Positions 10,481-22,509 of a stretch of 64,000 bases of DNA are shown here, in pieces (position 1 is the first letter of the stretch; every line of letters starts with the position of its first letter). Origin of the DNA: Diadema setosum (Eukaryota; Echinodermata; Echinoidea; Diadematoida; Diadematidae); the NCBI GenBank assembly GCA_033980235.1, contig CM067062.1, positions 5,953,696-6,017,695 on the forward strand. The letters are read 5' to 3'. A model generated the notes under the pieces. The model saw only the letters and a list, made by a program, of their open reading frames with translations, ran no database searches and was not told the origin of the DNA. Made by a program: the position numbers and the translations under genes.

Positions 10481-11186
10481 AATGTGCCCCCGTTGACATT
10501 TTGCCCCCCCCCCCCCCCCCAAAAAAAAAAAAAAAAAAAACAGAAGTGTTCCGGCGCGCTTGTGTACATAGAATTTGTAGAACCAGAAAGCTGGAATCTT
10601 TTCATTACCAAGATACAATAGGTGCTTGGTACACAGTGTATTATATAGTGCCACCACGCAACCTAAAGGTTGAATGAGTTTATGAAACAAAAGAGGTACT
10701 GCCACCCTACTTGAATAGTGGATTTAGTGGCAATGACTGGACAGTGGCAATGACTGGACAGTGACTTAGAGATAGAAAACCACATAAAAGTGGCTGGTAT
10801 TGTTCTATGTTACTTTGAAGTTTGCCACCTTGTGATGCCGTACAAAGAACCAGAGTACAGCATGCATGTAGAATGCTTTGTATTAAGTTTCTTTCTCAAC
10901 CTCCCCCTCTCCCTCTCCTATCTCTCCCTCTGCCTCTTTGTCTCTCTCTCTCTCTCTCTCCCTTACCATTCATGGTCAGTTTTTGTATAAAGTTTTTGTA
11001 TAAAGTTTCTTTGAGAAGGGTCAGTCAGGAAAGCTTGGGTATGCTTCAAGAGATGAGTATTATGGGATAGTAGGAGCAGGGGAATGTACATAGTATATAT
11101 TGGAGTTGATACTTCTGTTCGGAGTCTCTCCCCCCAAGCCCTGTGAAGTGGAAGGACGTGTTCCAGTTTCTCCGAGACCAAGCTGT

Positions 11187-11270
11187 TATACTTAAATGTT
11201 TTAGTGGAGAAACTCAACCTTTTGCATTTATACTTAAATGTTTTAGTGGAGAAACTCAACCTTTTGCATT
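11187..11270. repeat. Two-copy 42-bp direct repeat
   Basis: TATACTTAAATGTTTTAGTG and the bases after it are repeated exactly with a 42-bp period. A short open frame runs through it but shows no recognisable domain. Confidence 0.8.
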
Positions 11271-12013
11271 TATACACGAAGTTCCGTCCTGACATAACCA
11301 AGTCATGTCCAGTGTACGTCAGTTCAAAGTTGATAAGATGTTTTGAACGATATTTTGTGGACGCTTTGCTGTACATTCGAAACGGTCTGTTATATGTTGG
11401 TCGATCTAAGAAGAAATCAAACGACTACTTAGTGCTTTGTGGACTAGACATGCAGCTTCAAGAATTTGCAGCAAGCCCGAAGTAACCTTAATTTGGACAA
11501 GGACCCCCCCCCCCCCCCAACTGTGAGTCAACTCAACGCAGAGATGTCCTCTGGTCATCGTTCGCGGACCCTCTTCACTTCATGAACTGAGCGCTCCAAC
11601 GAGATTCGCCATCAGTTAGCATGTTAATTCGACCGCGAGGACTGTATCCATGAGCATTTTGCGCGAATATTGAATGGTAGAGACCCAATCCCGAGAGCGG
11701 ACTTATATGTGAGTACATTCTTATCCCTGTCATTTGTATATGTATAATAACTCTTTTTATATTTCATGGTTAAAAGAGATCAAACTGGTTGCTCTCATGC
11801 TTGACTTTGAATAAATCTCAACGCCAACAAGGTGATTAATGTAATCCAATGTGTACTACATTGTCTTTGTCACTGCTTTGACGCCCACATATTTAGTTTG
11901 CTCAATGTTTCTGTGTGATATATCCATTTGGATGAAATTATGTATTTGGGGTGAGAATAAGCCATCCTGACAAGTGACTTTATTCTACACTCACACTAAC
12001 ACCCCCCTTACAA

Positions 12014-13407
12014 TCGTAACATTGAGAAATCTGACCATCCATCTACCGCTTTACATTAGATACCTTTTGTAGTCCTCTTCTAATATGCACTATTTGTGTC
12101 TCTCCTCTCTTTGCAAGAACTCAAGGGTCTAGGGTTCAGCAGACTAGGTTTCAGCACTTCACCCGCATGTAACTTTATTCAAATTATAATAAGCCTGTGT
12201 ACCCAAACTTGTATATTGGTCATTTCATACTACTCTTTGGTTCTTCTGGATATACAATTTGTATGTTTGTTATTGTTGTTGTATGCTTCAATCACTTTAC
12301 AATTTTCTACTTTCCTGTGTTTGACTTCGAATGTGTCTTGGCAAAAATCTAATTAAATCAGTAGCATATTTTGAGAACTTTGTTTCCATGTCTCCGTATG
12401 TGTGTGTGTTACTATGCGTGTGTGTCTGTGTGTATTTATGTGTAAAAGCGAGTTCCCGTATATGCGTAAGGGTTAATGTTCGTAGGTGTGTTTGTGCGTG
12501 ATGCTTTGAGTGAAATTATTAGTGGTCGATTTAGTAATCTCACAGAAAAGTTCTTGGGGAGATGGGCTGGAATTTTTGGTGAACTTGCAAGGCAACAATG
12601 GAATGATGTAAGCGGAAATTGAAAATATAACAAAGAAAGGTGAATACAGTTTATGATACACATACACATGGTTGAAATACGTTATTTTATCAAAATGATC
12701 AAGAAGACAAAACTGCCCCAAACGATATTGATGACACACAATCCATAATAAATGCATATAGAAAGAAAGATAGAGGCAACGTCTTCGTTTTCCTCCAGCA
12801 GCAAATCGATAGTGAAAAAAAAAACTGTTTGACATATTTCACATCAAGAGTCTCTTATTCTGACCACACACACACAAAAAAAAAATCCATTTCACTTCTT
12901 AATAAGTCAACTTATACGAACAAACACTGATTTTAAAGTTTCTCCAATTTTTCGAAAGCGAGATATGGATCACAAAGACACGTTGAATGCAAATTAAATG
13001 GGGTGATGCCATAATATTACAAATTTTCCACTAGACAATACTGTGGGCTTTTTGTTAACGTTTTTGCTGTACAACACGTCAAATAGAAAAAAAAAAATAG
13101 TTGAATGAGTAATTATTGCACCTCTAGAATAAGTTTAGCCGACAGACATTAGACCATTCTTTTGTCGTAAAAACCCATCATGTACAATAGTCAGAGGACT
13201 AGTCAGTAGAGGTTTATGTGCCTCATATCATTACGTCATCACAACTTTGAAATATTACCGTTACGGCATATCATACTCACACTTTGCACTGACACGATGA
13301 TCACTCCGAAATATAGTTTCCCTGGGTTTGAGTCAACTCTGCAATTACATCATATCTTTGCACAAACCGGCATCTTTACATGCTTTACAAGCCAATCCAA
13401 CTCCGGT
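12014..13407. other. Conserved block upstream of the homeobox pseudogene, with (GT)n
   Basis: No gene seen. The part to about 12440 aligns with unit B 22510-23010 and unit C 45720-46142. The part after the GT-rich run (12396-12440) aligns with unit C 46142-46960 and, in unit B, with 34850-35650, more than 11 kb further on. The GT-rich run therefore marks the junction where units A and C lack the unit-B homeobox segment. Confidence 0.75.
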
Positions 13408-13619
13408 ATGGCTGATTCTCCATGCACTATCGCTTTTCCAACTGCCCTCAAGACTCGGTGTCCGTTCCTACCAAATGCCTTCACCGTCGACGTCCAACCA
13501 TATTCATCGAATGGCAGCTCGAGAGGCTGGAGGCTGAATTCGACGTCGACAGATATCCTGATACTGTTTTAAAAAAGAAAATGGCTGCTACTCTGGGCCT
13601 CAATCATCACAGATTACAA
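13408..13619 (+). pseudogene. Decayed pmar1-like homeobox exon 1 (unit A)
   Basis: The segment starts with ATGGCTGATTC, as in the intact gene at 24982, and ends with CAAGTATT, matching the exon 1/donor junction. Relative to the intact exon (201 bp) it has a net 11-bp excess in the N-terminal part, so the start codon frame does not reach the homeodomain. The homeodomain half is still readable in another frame (…FIEWQLERLEAEFDVDRY…). No exon 2 with the WFQN segment follows, so the gene is broken. Confidence 0.88.
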
Positions 13620-15416
13620 GTATTAAGTATATGTACAATAGGAAAGAGAGAAATAAAATCCTCCATAGAATCTGACATCAAAATCTTTGTACATAAGCAA
13701 AACATCTCGGCTCTTTGATCGTGGTTGTTTTCTCAGATCTTAAAAATATCACAACAGAAGGATAAATGACAGAATTTTGTATATAACCAAATTGTCTTAT
13801 TTTACTCAGATTCTCTTCGAAGTGATGCTTTAACATGCTTTTGTTTACATCTTACTCTTAAAGAAAGCATCTCAACTCAATGTCGCATGAACAGGTCCCT
13901 GTACAAGGCGACAATCTAACATGAGCTGTTTTCAGATACATGCAGATGGATAGTGTTTGAGATACGGGGAAAACCCGCCTCTATAAATATAGAGGTTCCC
14001 AGTATAAAGGTCACGATAAATACAGTCATTCCCCTGAACCGCCCGACCATTTTGTCAGTGCTCCGCAATATCTCTTTCAAAAATCTTATTCTTTGGATTT
14101 TGTTTAGGTCTTTAGTCTAATTTGTCTTTACAACTCTCCTCGTGCTGAACAGACAACAGATTGTAATTCGATCCATGCCTAAATGTACTTCGGAACCAGA
14201 CATAAATCAGAAATATTGAACCCGGAAGTGCAGCATACTTGGTGAGCGTGCATGATATAACGATATGAATACATGCATGGTACTTGTTCACATAGTTTAC
14301 AAATAATGCATGCTTCTCAAATAAGTTTAGAACTGATTCTCCCTTGTTTGTTTGGTCAACATTTCTGTTTATATTCAACAGGATTAACCCCACAACCTAC
14401 ATGTATGTTAAAGTTTGTAATATATATAGATAATACTAAGTAGTACTGTGAACACTGATATAGCCTGTTAAAATACATGTAATAACGCTGTTTCAAAAAG
14501 GATATTACTCGTTACCTCCGCTGGAAATAAATCAGCCTCTGAGGACTTTATCACAAATAAATGTACATAGATACGTTGGGGACTTAGAGACAATAGTAGA
14601 ACTACATAATAAGTGAAACCTATTAAGGACTTCCCTTTTCCGTTTCATCAGTGGCCTGCTCAATCACTAAGTACTTTCATAACTTGAAAAAACTGAAACA
14701 CAAGGGAGGGGTGGCTATTCATGCTTATAGAATCTTTTGAACTCGGTTTGGGGGTCTGCAGGGGCAAAATTACTCGAAGAGTGTTTGTTGTGAATGTGCA
14801 GCTAATTGCGTATTTCCTTCCTTCAGATGTATTTAGATGTATTTGAGTCCCCCAAAGCTGTTAACTTGACAACAACATTCTAGGAACACCAGCAGAGCTG
14901 GTAATACTTTTTAGACTACATGGCCACAGTTATACCAGCATGTAAATTATGGTTGCGATTAATGAGTAAATAAAGATGTTCATGTTGATCGAGTTACAAC
15001 ACCTCAGGATGTTTATATTCGTCAAATTTTATGGCAGTGTCCGTCTCCTCTCCCTTGTTCTCTTTCTCTTGGGAAACAGTTACTTCCTCCTCAAATAATA
15101 TGATTCTTCTATTTAACAAAGAATCAATAGAGGTTTAAAGCAAGGAGAGATGTTTGAAGAAAAAGCTTAAATGCTAGATTCTTTGTCACTATATTATTTC
15201 TATTTCTTGTTAATTGTTTGGTTGATTTATATTTGCTTGTTGTTTTTGTCTTGTATTTATTATTATTTTTTTTTTTTGGGGGGGGGGGGTAAGAGGGAGT
15301 GTCATCCAAACTTGAGATAAGTATTCTAATATACAATGCCAGGGTGCTATATCCTGAGAGTCGATAATGAAGTCATCCCATCAGTGAATCATCATCAAAT
15401 AAAGATGGGGTTAAAT
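13620..15416. other. Conserved downstream block of unit A
   Basis: No gene seen. It aligns with unit B 37150-38330 and unit C 47370-47760 plus 48553-49800. Landmarks are 'CGCCCGACCATTTTGTCAGTG' (about 14040), 'GTGGCCTGCTCAATCACT' (14650) and 'AGCAGAGCTGGTAATACTTT' (14890). A poly-T/poly-G run lies near 15268-15289. Confidence 0.65.
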
Positions 15417-15930
15417 GAAAGCAAGAGATTATTAAAGCAGAGGGGTGAAGATGTGTCGTGATTTTTATAGATTGTCTCACTCTGTACAAATGTATTTGTA
15501 AGATCGCAACTACTGATCTACATTTTAGTAATCATGTCGGAAAATGGAACCAGTGAGAATCGACTCTGTCATCTAACTGACAAATACATTTTGTACAGAG
15601 GGAGACAAATTGATAAAAGTAATATCACATCTTCACCCCTCTGCATTATAATATCTTGTTTTCATTCAATAAGCCTTGTCTGCCTTGGTCTACTTAACAT
15701 AGCAATGTCGGAATTTCAGAGCCTGGGTATTTCAAGTTCGTTGTGTCATAGCGATGGCGGTAACCAAGATAGCCTGGTGGTAGAGTCGCTGCCCGGAAAG
15801 CAATAGATGACAGGTTTGATCCTCACTGATTCTTTTTTTTTTTTTTTTTTTTACATAGATCAGGAGTTGCGATCTCAAAACATATTTGTACAGAGGGAGA
15901 CATGATAAAAGTCATAGCACAAAGATGAGG
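15417..15930. repeat. Inverted-repeat segment carrying a tRNA-like SINE piece
   Basis: Arms at 15417-15494 and 15590-15669 are inverted copies (GCAGAGGGGTGAAGATGTG versus its complement), and a third copy of the inner part lies at 15855-15908. Between the last two is a tRNA-like piece at 15770-15823 with an A-box-like TAGCCTGGTGG and a B-box-like GGTTTGATCCT, followed by a T run. A diverged version lies in unit C (49030-49380). It is a SINE-like repeat and not a functional tRNA gene, as no cloverleaf or CCA-proximal stem is evident. Confidence 0.6.
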
Positions 15931-17080
15931 TTATTTATTACAAACAATGGCTGGTAGGGGATAAAGGAATTCAATCATGGCAGTTAAATCTTTCTCGTAT
16001 ACTATAGTCTGGGAAAGAACATCATTCTGCACGCTAGATTCATTGCATGTATACATAAACCTACAAAGGACATTGAATCCACAATGACTCTCGATCCGAG
16101 CTAACAACCATCAGTCACAGTAGGGCAGAAACTATTCTTCTTTACTCATTTACTTTATTCATTATATTCATTGCACCATTGTTGATAGACATGCTTTAAC
16201 ATCGAATATTTCAAAGATTTTCTGACAAGACGAGCCGCTAACGATATTTCTTTGTCCATTAACGAGGGGATTTAATCCAGGGGAAATTGTAATCTTTGTG
16301 CTCAGCTCTGCTCGTGACGTATGAGGTTTAAACGATTTAGGTTAACCCATGTCTTCCAAGACAAAGGAAACCAGTACATGTATCTTTATGAAAATGAAAA
16401 AAAAATTATACTATCTCTCAAGGATATGGACATAGATTGAAGATTGAAGGATGCCTTGTTACATGACATACCAACAGTCAAACGGACATAGGTTTCTAAA
16501 TAATAATCTCTATCATTTAGCTCACATTTTCATTGATATTCACTTTAGCATGACACCTTTTTTACGATATCGCTGAGGATCCTCTCACTACTGTAAATAT
16601 ACAAGGTCATGAATGAAAGAGTCATCCATCCATCAGATGCACGAATCTCCACGTCATATTTTGTGAGCGCATCGAAATGTAACTCTTTGTTGTTCTACTA
16701 AAACTCCTTGAGGGAATTAACAAGTAACATCTGAAATCATTCTAAATTGCACCATTATATGACCGGCTCATCGGACAACTAGTTCATGTGATCTCCGCCA
16801 TTCAAATGAACCACCACAAATCAGATTTATTTGGCCCTGATATGTTAAGCATACTTAGAACATGATGATTTTCATACACACACGTCTGTTAAACTGAGCT
16901 TCATGACTTCGTCAGATTTAAGAATACAAACATTTTAACACCATGCACTGTGAACTTTCCCCTTTTTCATATTGGTAAATGCTAATATCTTCTGCTCATA
17001 CGTCTATACTCGTCAATGCATTTCATTTTTTTCCATTTTTTTTATTTGCTATCAGACAGACAATCAGACAGACAGACACC
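15931..17080 (+). promoter_or_regulatory. Upstream flank and leader of TRIM-B
   Basis: Aligns with unit C 50500-51006 plus 51801-52260 upstream of TRIM-D. The last 140 bp match the flanks of all TRIM copies and contain CAGA repeats (17054-17078) just before the ATG. No TATA box is obvious. Confidence 0.5.
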
Positions 17081-18931
17081 ATGGCAACGTTTCATCAAAT
17101 CAGCAGCGAGAATCTGGAGTGTCCTATCTGTCTGACATTATTCAACCAACCCAAATCACTGGCATGTTCTCACACCTTCTGCAAAGACTGTTTGGAACGT
17201 ATCTCTCAAACTCAGCCAACTCAACGAGCTATAACATGCCCTGTATGCAGGAAAGAAACGCCCCTACCCAGTGGAGATGTGAGTAAGTTACAAACAAACA
17301 TACCCCTGAGTTCTCTCGTGGATGAAGTGAAAACCAAGTATCCAACATGCACAGTTTGTGAGATGGACGAAAAGTTGCCAGCTGTGTCCTACTGTCAGGA
17401 CTGTGGGAAATATATGTGTGAATCGTGTGAGAAAACACACTCTATTTGGAAACCGGTCTCCAGTCACGAAGTAGTACCCATGAGCGAGGTGCTCTCGGGA
17501 AAAGTTCCGCTTAAGAGGCGACGGAAATGTAAGAAACATCCTAACGATGAAGAGGAGTGTTTCTGTACCGAATGTCGGGAGTACGTCTGCTGTAAGTGCG
17601 GGATGTTAAGACACTTACAAGCAGGGCATCAGATCGAAGAGGCAGCTATCCATGAGGAGAAATTGATAGAAAATATCAATGAGTTACAAGAAAGGGCTAA
17701 ATCAAAGAGAACAATCATTGAAAATCATATCGATTTCATAGAGGCACAACGAAATGAAATAACAAACATGATGAGAAAAGTCAATGATGACATCGACAAG
17801 ACCTACGAGGAATACATAAAACTATTGTCAGCCAGAAGAGAGACCCTGGAATGTCAAGTGAAACGATTGTCTGAAAAATTCGAGAAGAAATTACAAGTCA
17901 TGGAGGAAGAGAGTCGCCGAACAATCCGTCAAATAGACACTATGGAAGAGCTGGTAACTAGCGGTGTGAAGGTACCTCTAGAGAAAGACGCCTTGTTTGC
18001 ACACGACACGCTGTGCAAGAACTTGAAGAGCTTTCTGGGACGAGATGATCTTGACCAATCACCGAAAGCTGTGGCAGAACGGGCTAAGAAGATTTCTTTT
18101 CGTATTTACGTAAAGGTGAATGAACTTTGTCTTGGAGAGCTGGAAGGTTGCACATGGAATATCAAAGCAGACATAGAGCTCCCTATCAAAAACAGCATGA
18201 ACTGCATGACTCGTGCACCAGACGGCAAGATGGCGGTGGGATCGGGTCACGGCGGAGTCCATCTCTACTCCCCTGATGGCGAGTTACAGCAGACCGTGCT
18301 GAAGGATGTCCGTATCGCGAGAATTGGGTTCATGTCTGATGGTCGAAGTGTTGTTCGTAATGACTCAAACAAGCTGTCACTCTACACTCCACAATGGACA
18401 GAGAAGATCGATGTCACGTTCGAGACGATGAATTATGATGAAGGAGGTTTTGGTGGTCTCACTTTTGATAAAGATGACAATATCTACGTGAGTTATAGAA
18501 AGCCCCAAAAGATTCAAGTATTTACCCAACAGGGCGGTAAGGCACTTAGGGAAATATTATGTGATGGATATACACCCCTGCAGCTATTCTCCTTTCACAC
18601 AACAGGGAAATTGATACTAAAAGATGCATCAGCGGTCTTCTGTCTTGATAGTAAGGGGAAGAAGGAGAATGTCTTGAAGAGGGTGGGTATGTTAGCCTGC
18701 ACAGCTGTTTGTCGAGATGATTCGGTCATTGTAGCCTGGGTGAAGCACGAGGAAGGTCTTGTCAGTATCTATCGATGCACGAGACATTTGGAGCACATGT
18801 GCAATATCATCACTGATTTCAAAATACAAAAACCAGAGAAAAGAAGTTGGTATTATCTACAAATGTTTGACAGTGGTGAGATAGCTTTCTGCACTCCAGA
18901 TAGACTCTACATCTTTGATGCGATATCATAA
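17081..18931 (+). CDS. TRIM-B: RING/B-box/coiled-coil protein with beta-propeller-like C-terminus
   Basis: Single-exon 616-residue predicted E3 ubiquitin ligase. RING C3HC4 ligands are C14, C17, C29, H31, C34, C37, C53 and C56. Both B-boxes keep their Cys/His ligands (CTVC…CQDC…CESC and CKKH…CFC…CCKC…H). A coiled coil spans about 195-300. The propeller-like region has one copy of the segment expanded in TRIM-A. The ATG at 17081 has a strong ACCATGGC context and starts the MATFHQIS conserved in TRIM-A and -D; an upstream in-frame ATG (16979) would read through the CAGA leader and is less likely. An AATAAA lies at 19006-19011, 75 bp after the stop. It appears intact and is the best candidate, with TRIM-D, for a functional copy. 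Confidence 0.95.
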   Translation: MATFHQISSENLECPICLTLFNQPKSLACSHTFCKDCLERISQTQPTQRAITCPVCRKETPLPSGDVSKLQTNIPLSSLVDEVKTKYPTCTVCEMDEKLPAVSYCQDCGKYMCESCEKTHSIWKPVSSHEVVPMSEVLSGKVPLKRRRKCKKHPNDEEECFCTECREYVCCKCGMLRHLQAGHQIEEAAIHEEKLIENINELQERAKSKRTIIENHIDFIEAQRNEITNMMRKVNDDIDKTYEEYIKLLSARRETLECQVKRLSEKFEKKLQVMEEESRRTIRQIDTMEELVTSGVKVPLEKDALFAHDTLCKNLKSFLGRDDLDQSPKAVAERAKKISFRIYVKVNELCLGELEGCTWNIKADIELPIKNSMNCMTRAPDGKMAVGSGHGGVHLYSPDGELQQTVLKDVRIARIGFMSDGRSVVRNDSNKLSLYTPQWTEKIDVTFETMNYDEGGFGGLTFDKDDNIYVSYRKPQKIQVFTQQGGKALREILCDGYTPLQLFSFHTTGKLILKDASAVFCLDSKGKKENVLKRVGMLACTAVCRDDSVIVAWVKHEEGLVSIYRCTRHLEHMCNIITDFKIQKPEKRSWYYLQMFDSGEIAFCTPDRLYIFDAIS

Positions 18932-21900
18932 TCTGAAATATGATACATGATTTTGTTTTGCAGTAGCACGTTAGAATTTTTGTGGGATATTCAAGTGGCC
19001 TACACAATAAATATGAAGTTCAGAAGTATGATAATGGACTGAACACGCAAGACCACGCATACTCACATGAACATTTATACACGTGTACAATGTAATCTGG
19101 ATCATAATATATATTCATGTTGAAAAGCTTAAGTATTTTGTGGATGATTGATTATTCCAAAAGTAAAACAGGGTCAGTTACAACATTTCTTTTGCGATAT
19201 CAGTGGTTTAAATGTTGGGTCTACATGATGGGGGGGGGGGGGGGGGACTACTCTTCAGATGGAATCAGAAAAAAGGAGAACTAATATTTATTTCAAGTAC
19301 AAAGGTGGCTTCGGGAGTGATTGTAATGACCCAGGTACATAATTCTTGTAGCGTAGTAGGCCTTCATGCTTGAATGGCTATCAAAGCTTACTTCAAGTGC
19401 ATGTGTACAATTTTCCATATAAACTCATCTCTTAAATTGATTGACAATGCCAATAGTTATGACCCATGGATCATGGACTTTGTCGGTGTAATCTGTTTTT
19501 ACATCAAAGTGTTCTGGCTATGGTAGCTAGTTTTTGTGGGGTTTGTTTTCTGAAGAAGTATACACGTTGCGATGCCCTGATGAGTTATAAATGAGAAGAA
19601 TTGGGTATTTACAGTCGTGACACAAGAAGATGTGGAGTGACGTTCACCAGATTCAACATTGAGCTGAAGAGCGCCCACTTCCGGGCGAGTAATGCCTGCA
19701 AACTATAAATCTCCAACATTTACTTCCCTGTGATTGTATTAATCCTCCATGGGCTCTTTCCATCTATTGCCCTCCGGTTCATCTATGATAGTCCCATGGT
19801 CATCCCAAGTCAACATCCATCTATACGTTAATGAGCATATGGTGCAAACCATTCAGTATTAATTTTCATTCTTTTGAATGAAACGATATTGTTTAGATGT
19901 GTTGACATGCCAGTGCGGCATCTACAAGTACGACAAGCAGGGGTTCAGAATTTTCGGCATAAGAAAATATATTGAATATACTGAACATCCTTAAGTGTGC
20001 TGTAAACACACAGCATTTATCTGTAAGTCTCATCACAGTTAACTTTACTTTGAGCATCTTAAGATTGACCATAATTGAGCAGTAACAGTCAAGTCACAGT
20101 ATTCATAGGTTTTGTAGCTCTACTTATCCACGACATTGTTGAAATGCAATGTCATGAATGCGGTGAGAAAAAAAATGCTCGTTTGATGAATTGCTACATA
20201 AGCCTCAGTTTCATGTAAACCTAATATACAACTCTTAAACAAACTGGTATATGATTTTGAGCTAAAGTTTTGATAAAGAAGAGCGATGAATAAAAACGGA
20301 AAAACGAAAACCTTGACAGGACTGAGCCATAAAAATGAGTGAAAAGAAATCAAGGCCAAACGCACATTACTGCCTTTGTAAATAATTCCTGCAGTTAGCT
20401 CTGCTCACCACAAGTTATAAGACTTTTTCAAGTCTGGTACACGTTGTCAGGCTAACTATAATCCAGTTGCTAAGTTTGCTTTTGATATTAATTGCCTTGA
20501 TTTGATTGAACAGGAGACAAACTGAACAATTCGTTTTGTTGTTGAATCAGATTAGTTTGCTATGTTTGTGTTTATGTGTTAGTCTGTTCAATAATGCATT
20601 CCGTAGGATCATTATTTTGTAAGACTGGTGGTGTAGTTGCATTCTTAAGCCCAGAAAGCCACATCCAAAAAGACAGAAATATGAGGATGAACAGTGATTT
20701 CCTTCTTAAACTTTAAGAGAGTAATATATTCATGTGGCATTCGAACATTTAATGCGTGGAAACACACTGTAGTTATCAGCAATGGAACTGTAACCATTAT
20801 TCCCTATACATGTATCAATTCGCAGTTGATGTTGTTTTAATTACATAGCTAGAGATGTGAGATGTATAATATCATCTTATACTATAAAAAGACACAAAGT
20901 GAAAGAGTCACATCGCAGCAGTTGTACAGTATACAATCATTCTATTGTTGTGTTGCATTTAACTCTGCTCAACACAAGTTATAAGAATATCACTGTCGTC
21001 TGGTACACGTTGTCAGGCTAACTAAAATAATCCAGTTGCTAGGTTTGCTTTCGATATACATTACCTCGGTTTGATCGAATAAGAGGAAAACATAATTCGT
21101 TTTTTATTTGAATCCGATAATATTGCTCTGTTTGTATTCGTGTGCAAGTGTTCTTAATAGTATATCAAGTGAGAATATAATTGAGGTCGTATTTTGTCAT
21201 TCACATCCCATAGGACTAAGATATGAGGGTGAACAGTGATTTTCTGCTTCAACATATTCATGTGGTATTCGAACTTTAATGCGTAGAAACACGCTGTGGT
21301 TATCAGCAATGGAACTGTCACCATTATTCTACATACGCAGCTGCTGCTATTGTTTTGATTAGCTAGAAATGTGAGATGTATAACTGTTATTTTGTGCCTG
21401 AAGCCACTGCTTGGGTAGAAGAGAGTGAATTAGAGAATTCTACCAGATTTAGGATACATGCTTGTACGTGAGATGCTAGAGACAATATGACTTTGTGCTT
21501 TATCCTTATCCCTTTTTAATCAATCCCTAATTCATCTTCATTTTCTATTTCATCCACATTATTTCAAATCTTAACATGATGCTTCTTTTGCTGTCCGCAT
21601 TAGATCATTCCCCTTTTGTGACGTATTGAATTACTGACGTCACTTGTTGTAACGGAGGAGTTTGAGGTGATGCATTTAGTTCAAAATGGAATGATCGAGA
21701 AGTAGTGTAATATAACCCACGCATACTTAGAAATTTGAAGTTAACTGAAATTCCTTGATAATTATTCGCATAACATAGCATCCAAATATATTTGATAGAT
21801 ATGTATTTGATTAATAATCGTTGTTTAACCAAGATGCATGTATAATTATTTTACTATATTTGGAAGATACACCCTACAGGCATTGCTTCTTCAGCATTAA

Positions 21901-22509
21901 TTCCCCATCTTATACTGCATTTTCTAAACTTCATGTTTTTGCGCTTTTCTTTTTCACCCTATCAATTTTAAGTCCATAAATTTCATCAATATTGTGTAAT
22001 GTTGATGTATAATTATGTACTTATATCTTCTGTGGAAAAAATGTATTTGCAAGTTTTGTTGGAGATGGGAAAATAAATGAATAAATGCATGAAAGTCGGC
22101 ATGCATTGGTAGGACTGTACGACTAATTTTGCCCATTCATTGAGCTGTCATAGCTTAAAAAAAATGTAAATGTCTTTAAAAGTTTATATCTTTGGGGATG
22201 TTTCGGCCATGTTATCAAACTATTATTACACAAAATATTATCTTAGTAGTCATCAGAATATAGCACGTCAGGTAATGTTGGCATAGTTTAAAGTTTTCAT
22301 ATTCTTAATTATAACTAGCATCCTTGTACAGTCCTGTACAACATGCTTTACGCTCGTACAAGATGATAAGATCATTGCACTATCATGACTATTGTACTCC
22401 GATTTAAAATGAATGCTTACATGATTTACATCCATATACAGTGCATTCTCATTCTTCTATTGACAGTTTTTGCATAGCCGAAAATTATCAGTGTTTCGTT
22501 ATAATTAAT
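18932..22509. other. 3' flank and conserved intergenic blocks of unit B
   Basis: No gene seen. Contains the probable poly(A) signal of TRIM-B (19006-19011), a poly-G run (about 19229-19246), a block shared with all 3' flanks (19600-19860), an internal duplication (20390-20760 versus 20950-21310) and the paired CRE-like sites (21619-21642). Confidence 0.7.

Larger units (their letters stand above)
9004..12013. mobile_element. ~3-kb insertion of unknown class in unit A
   Basis: Units B (about 22506) and C (about 45715) run directly from 'CTCCCTCATTG' or 'CCTCCTCATTG' into 'TAACATTG(A/T)GAAAT'; in unit A these flanks are separated by this segment. It holds a ~210-bp tandem array (9680-10480), several G/C runs, a CT-rich run (10905-10965) and a two-copy 42-bp repeat (11187-11270). 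No convincing protein or clear terminal repeats were found. Confidence 0.65.

Noticed and set aside
15770..15823. Functional tRNA gene
   Set aside because: A- and B-box-like sequences are present but stems and anticodon arm are not convincing; repeat context fits a SINE.
16979..17080. N-terminal extension of TRIM-B from an upstream ATG
   Set aside because: The added residues translate leader and CAGA microsatellite DNA and are not conserved in TRIM-A or TRIM-D.
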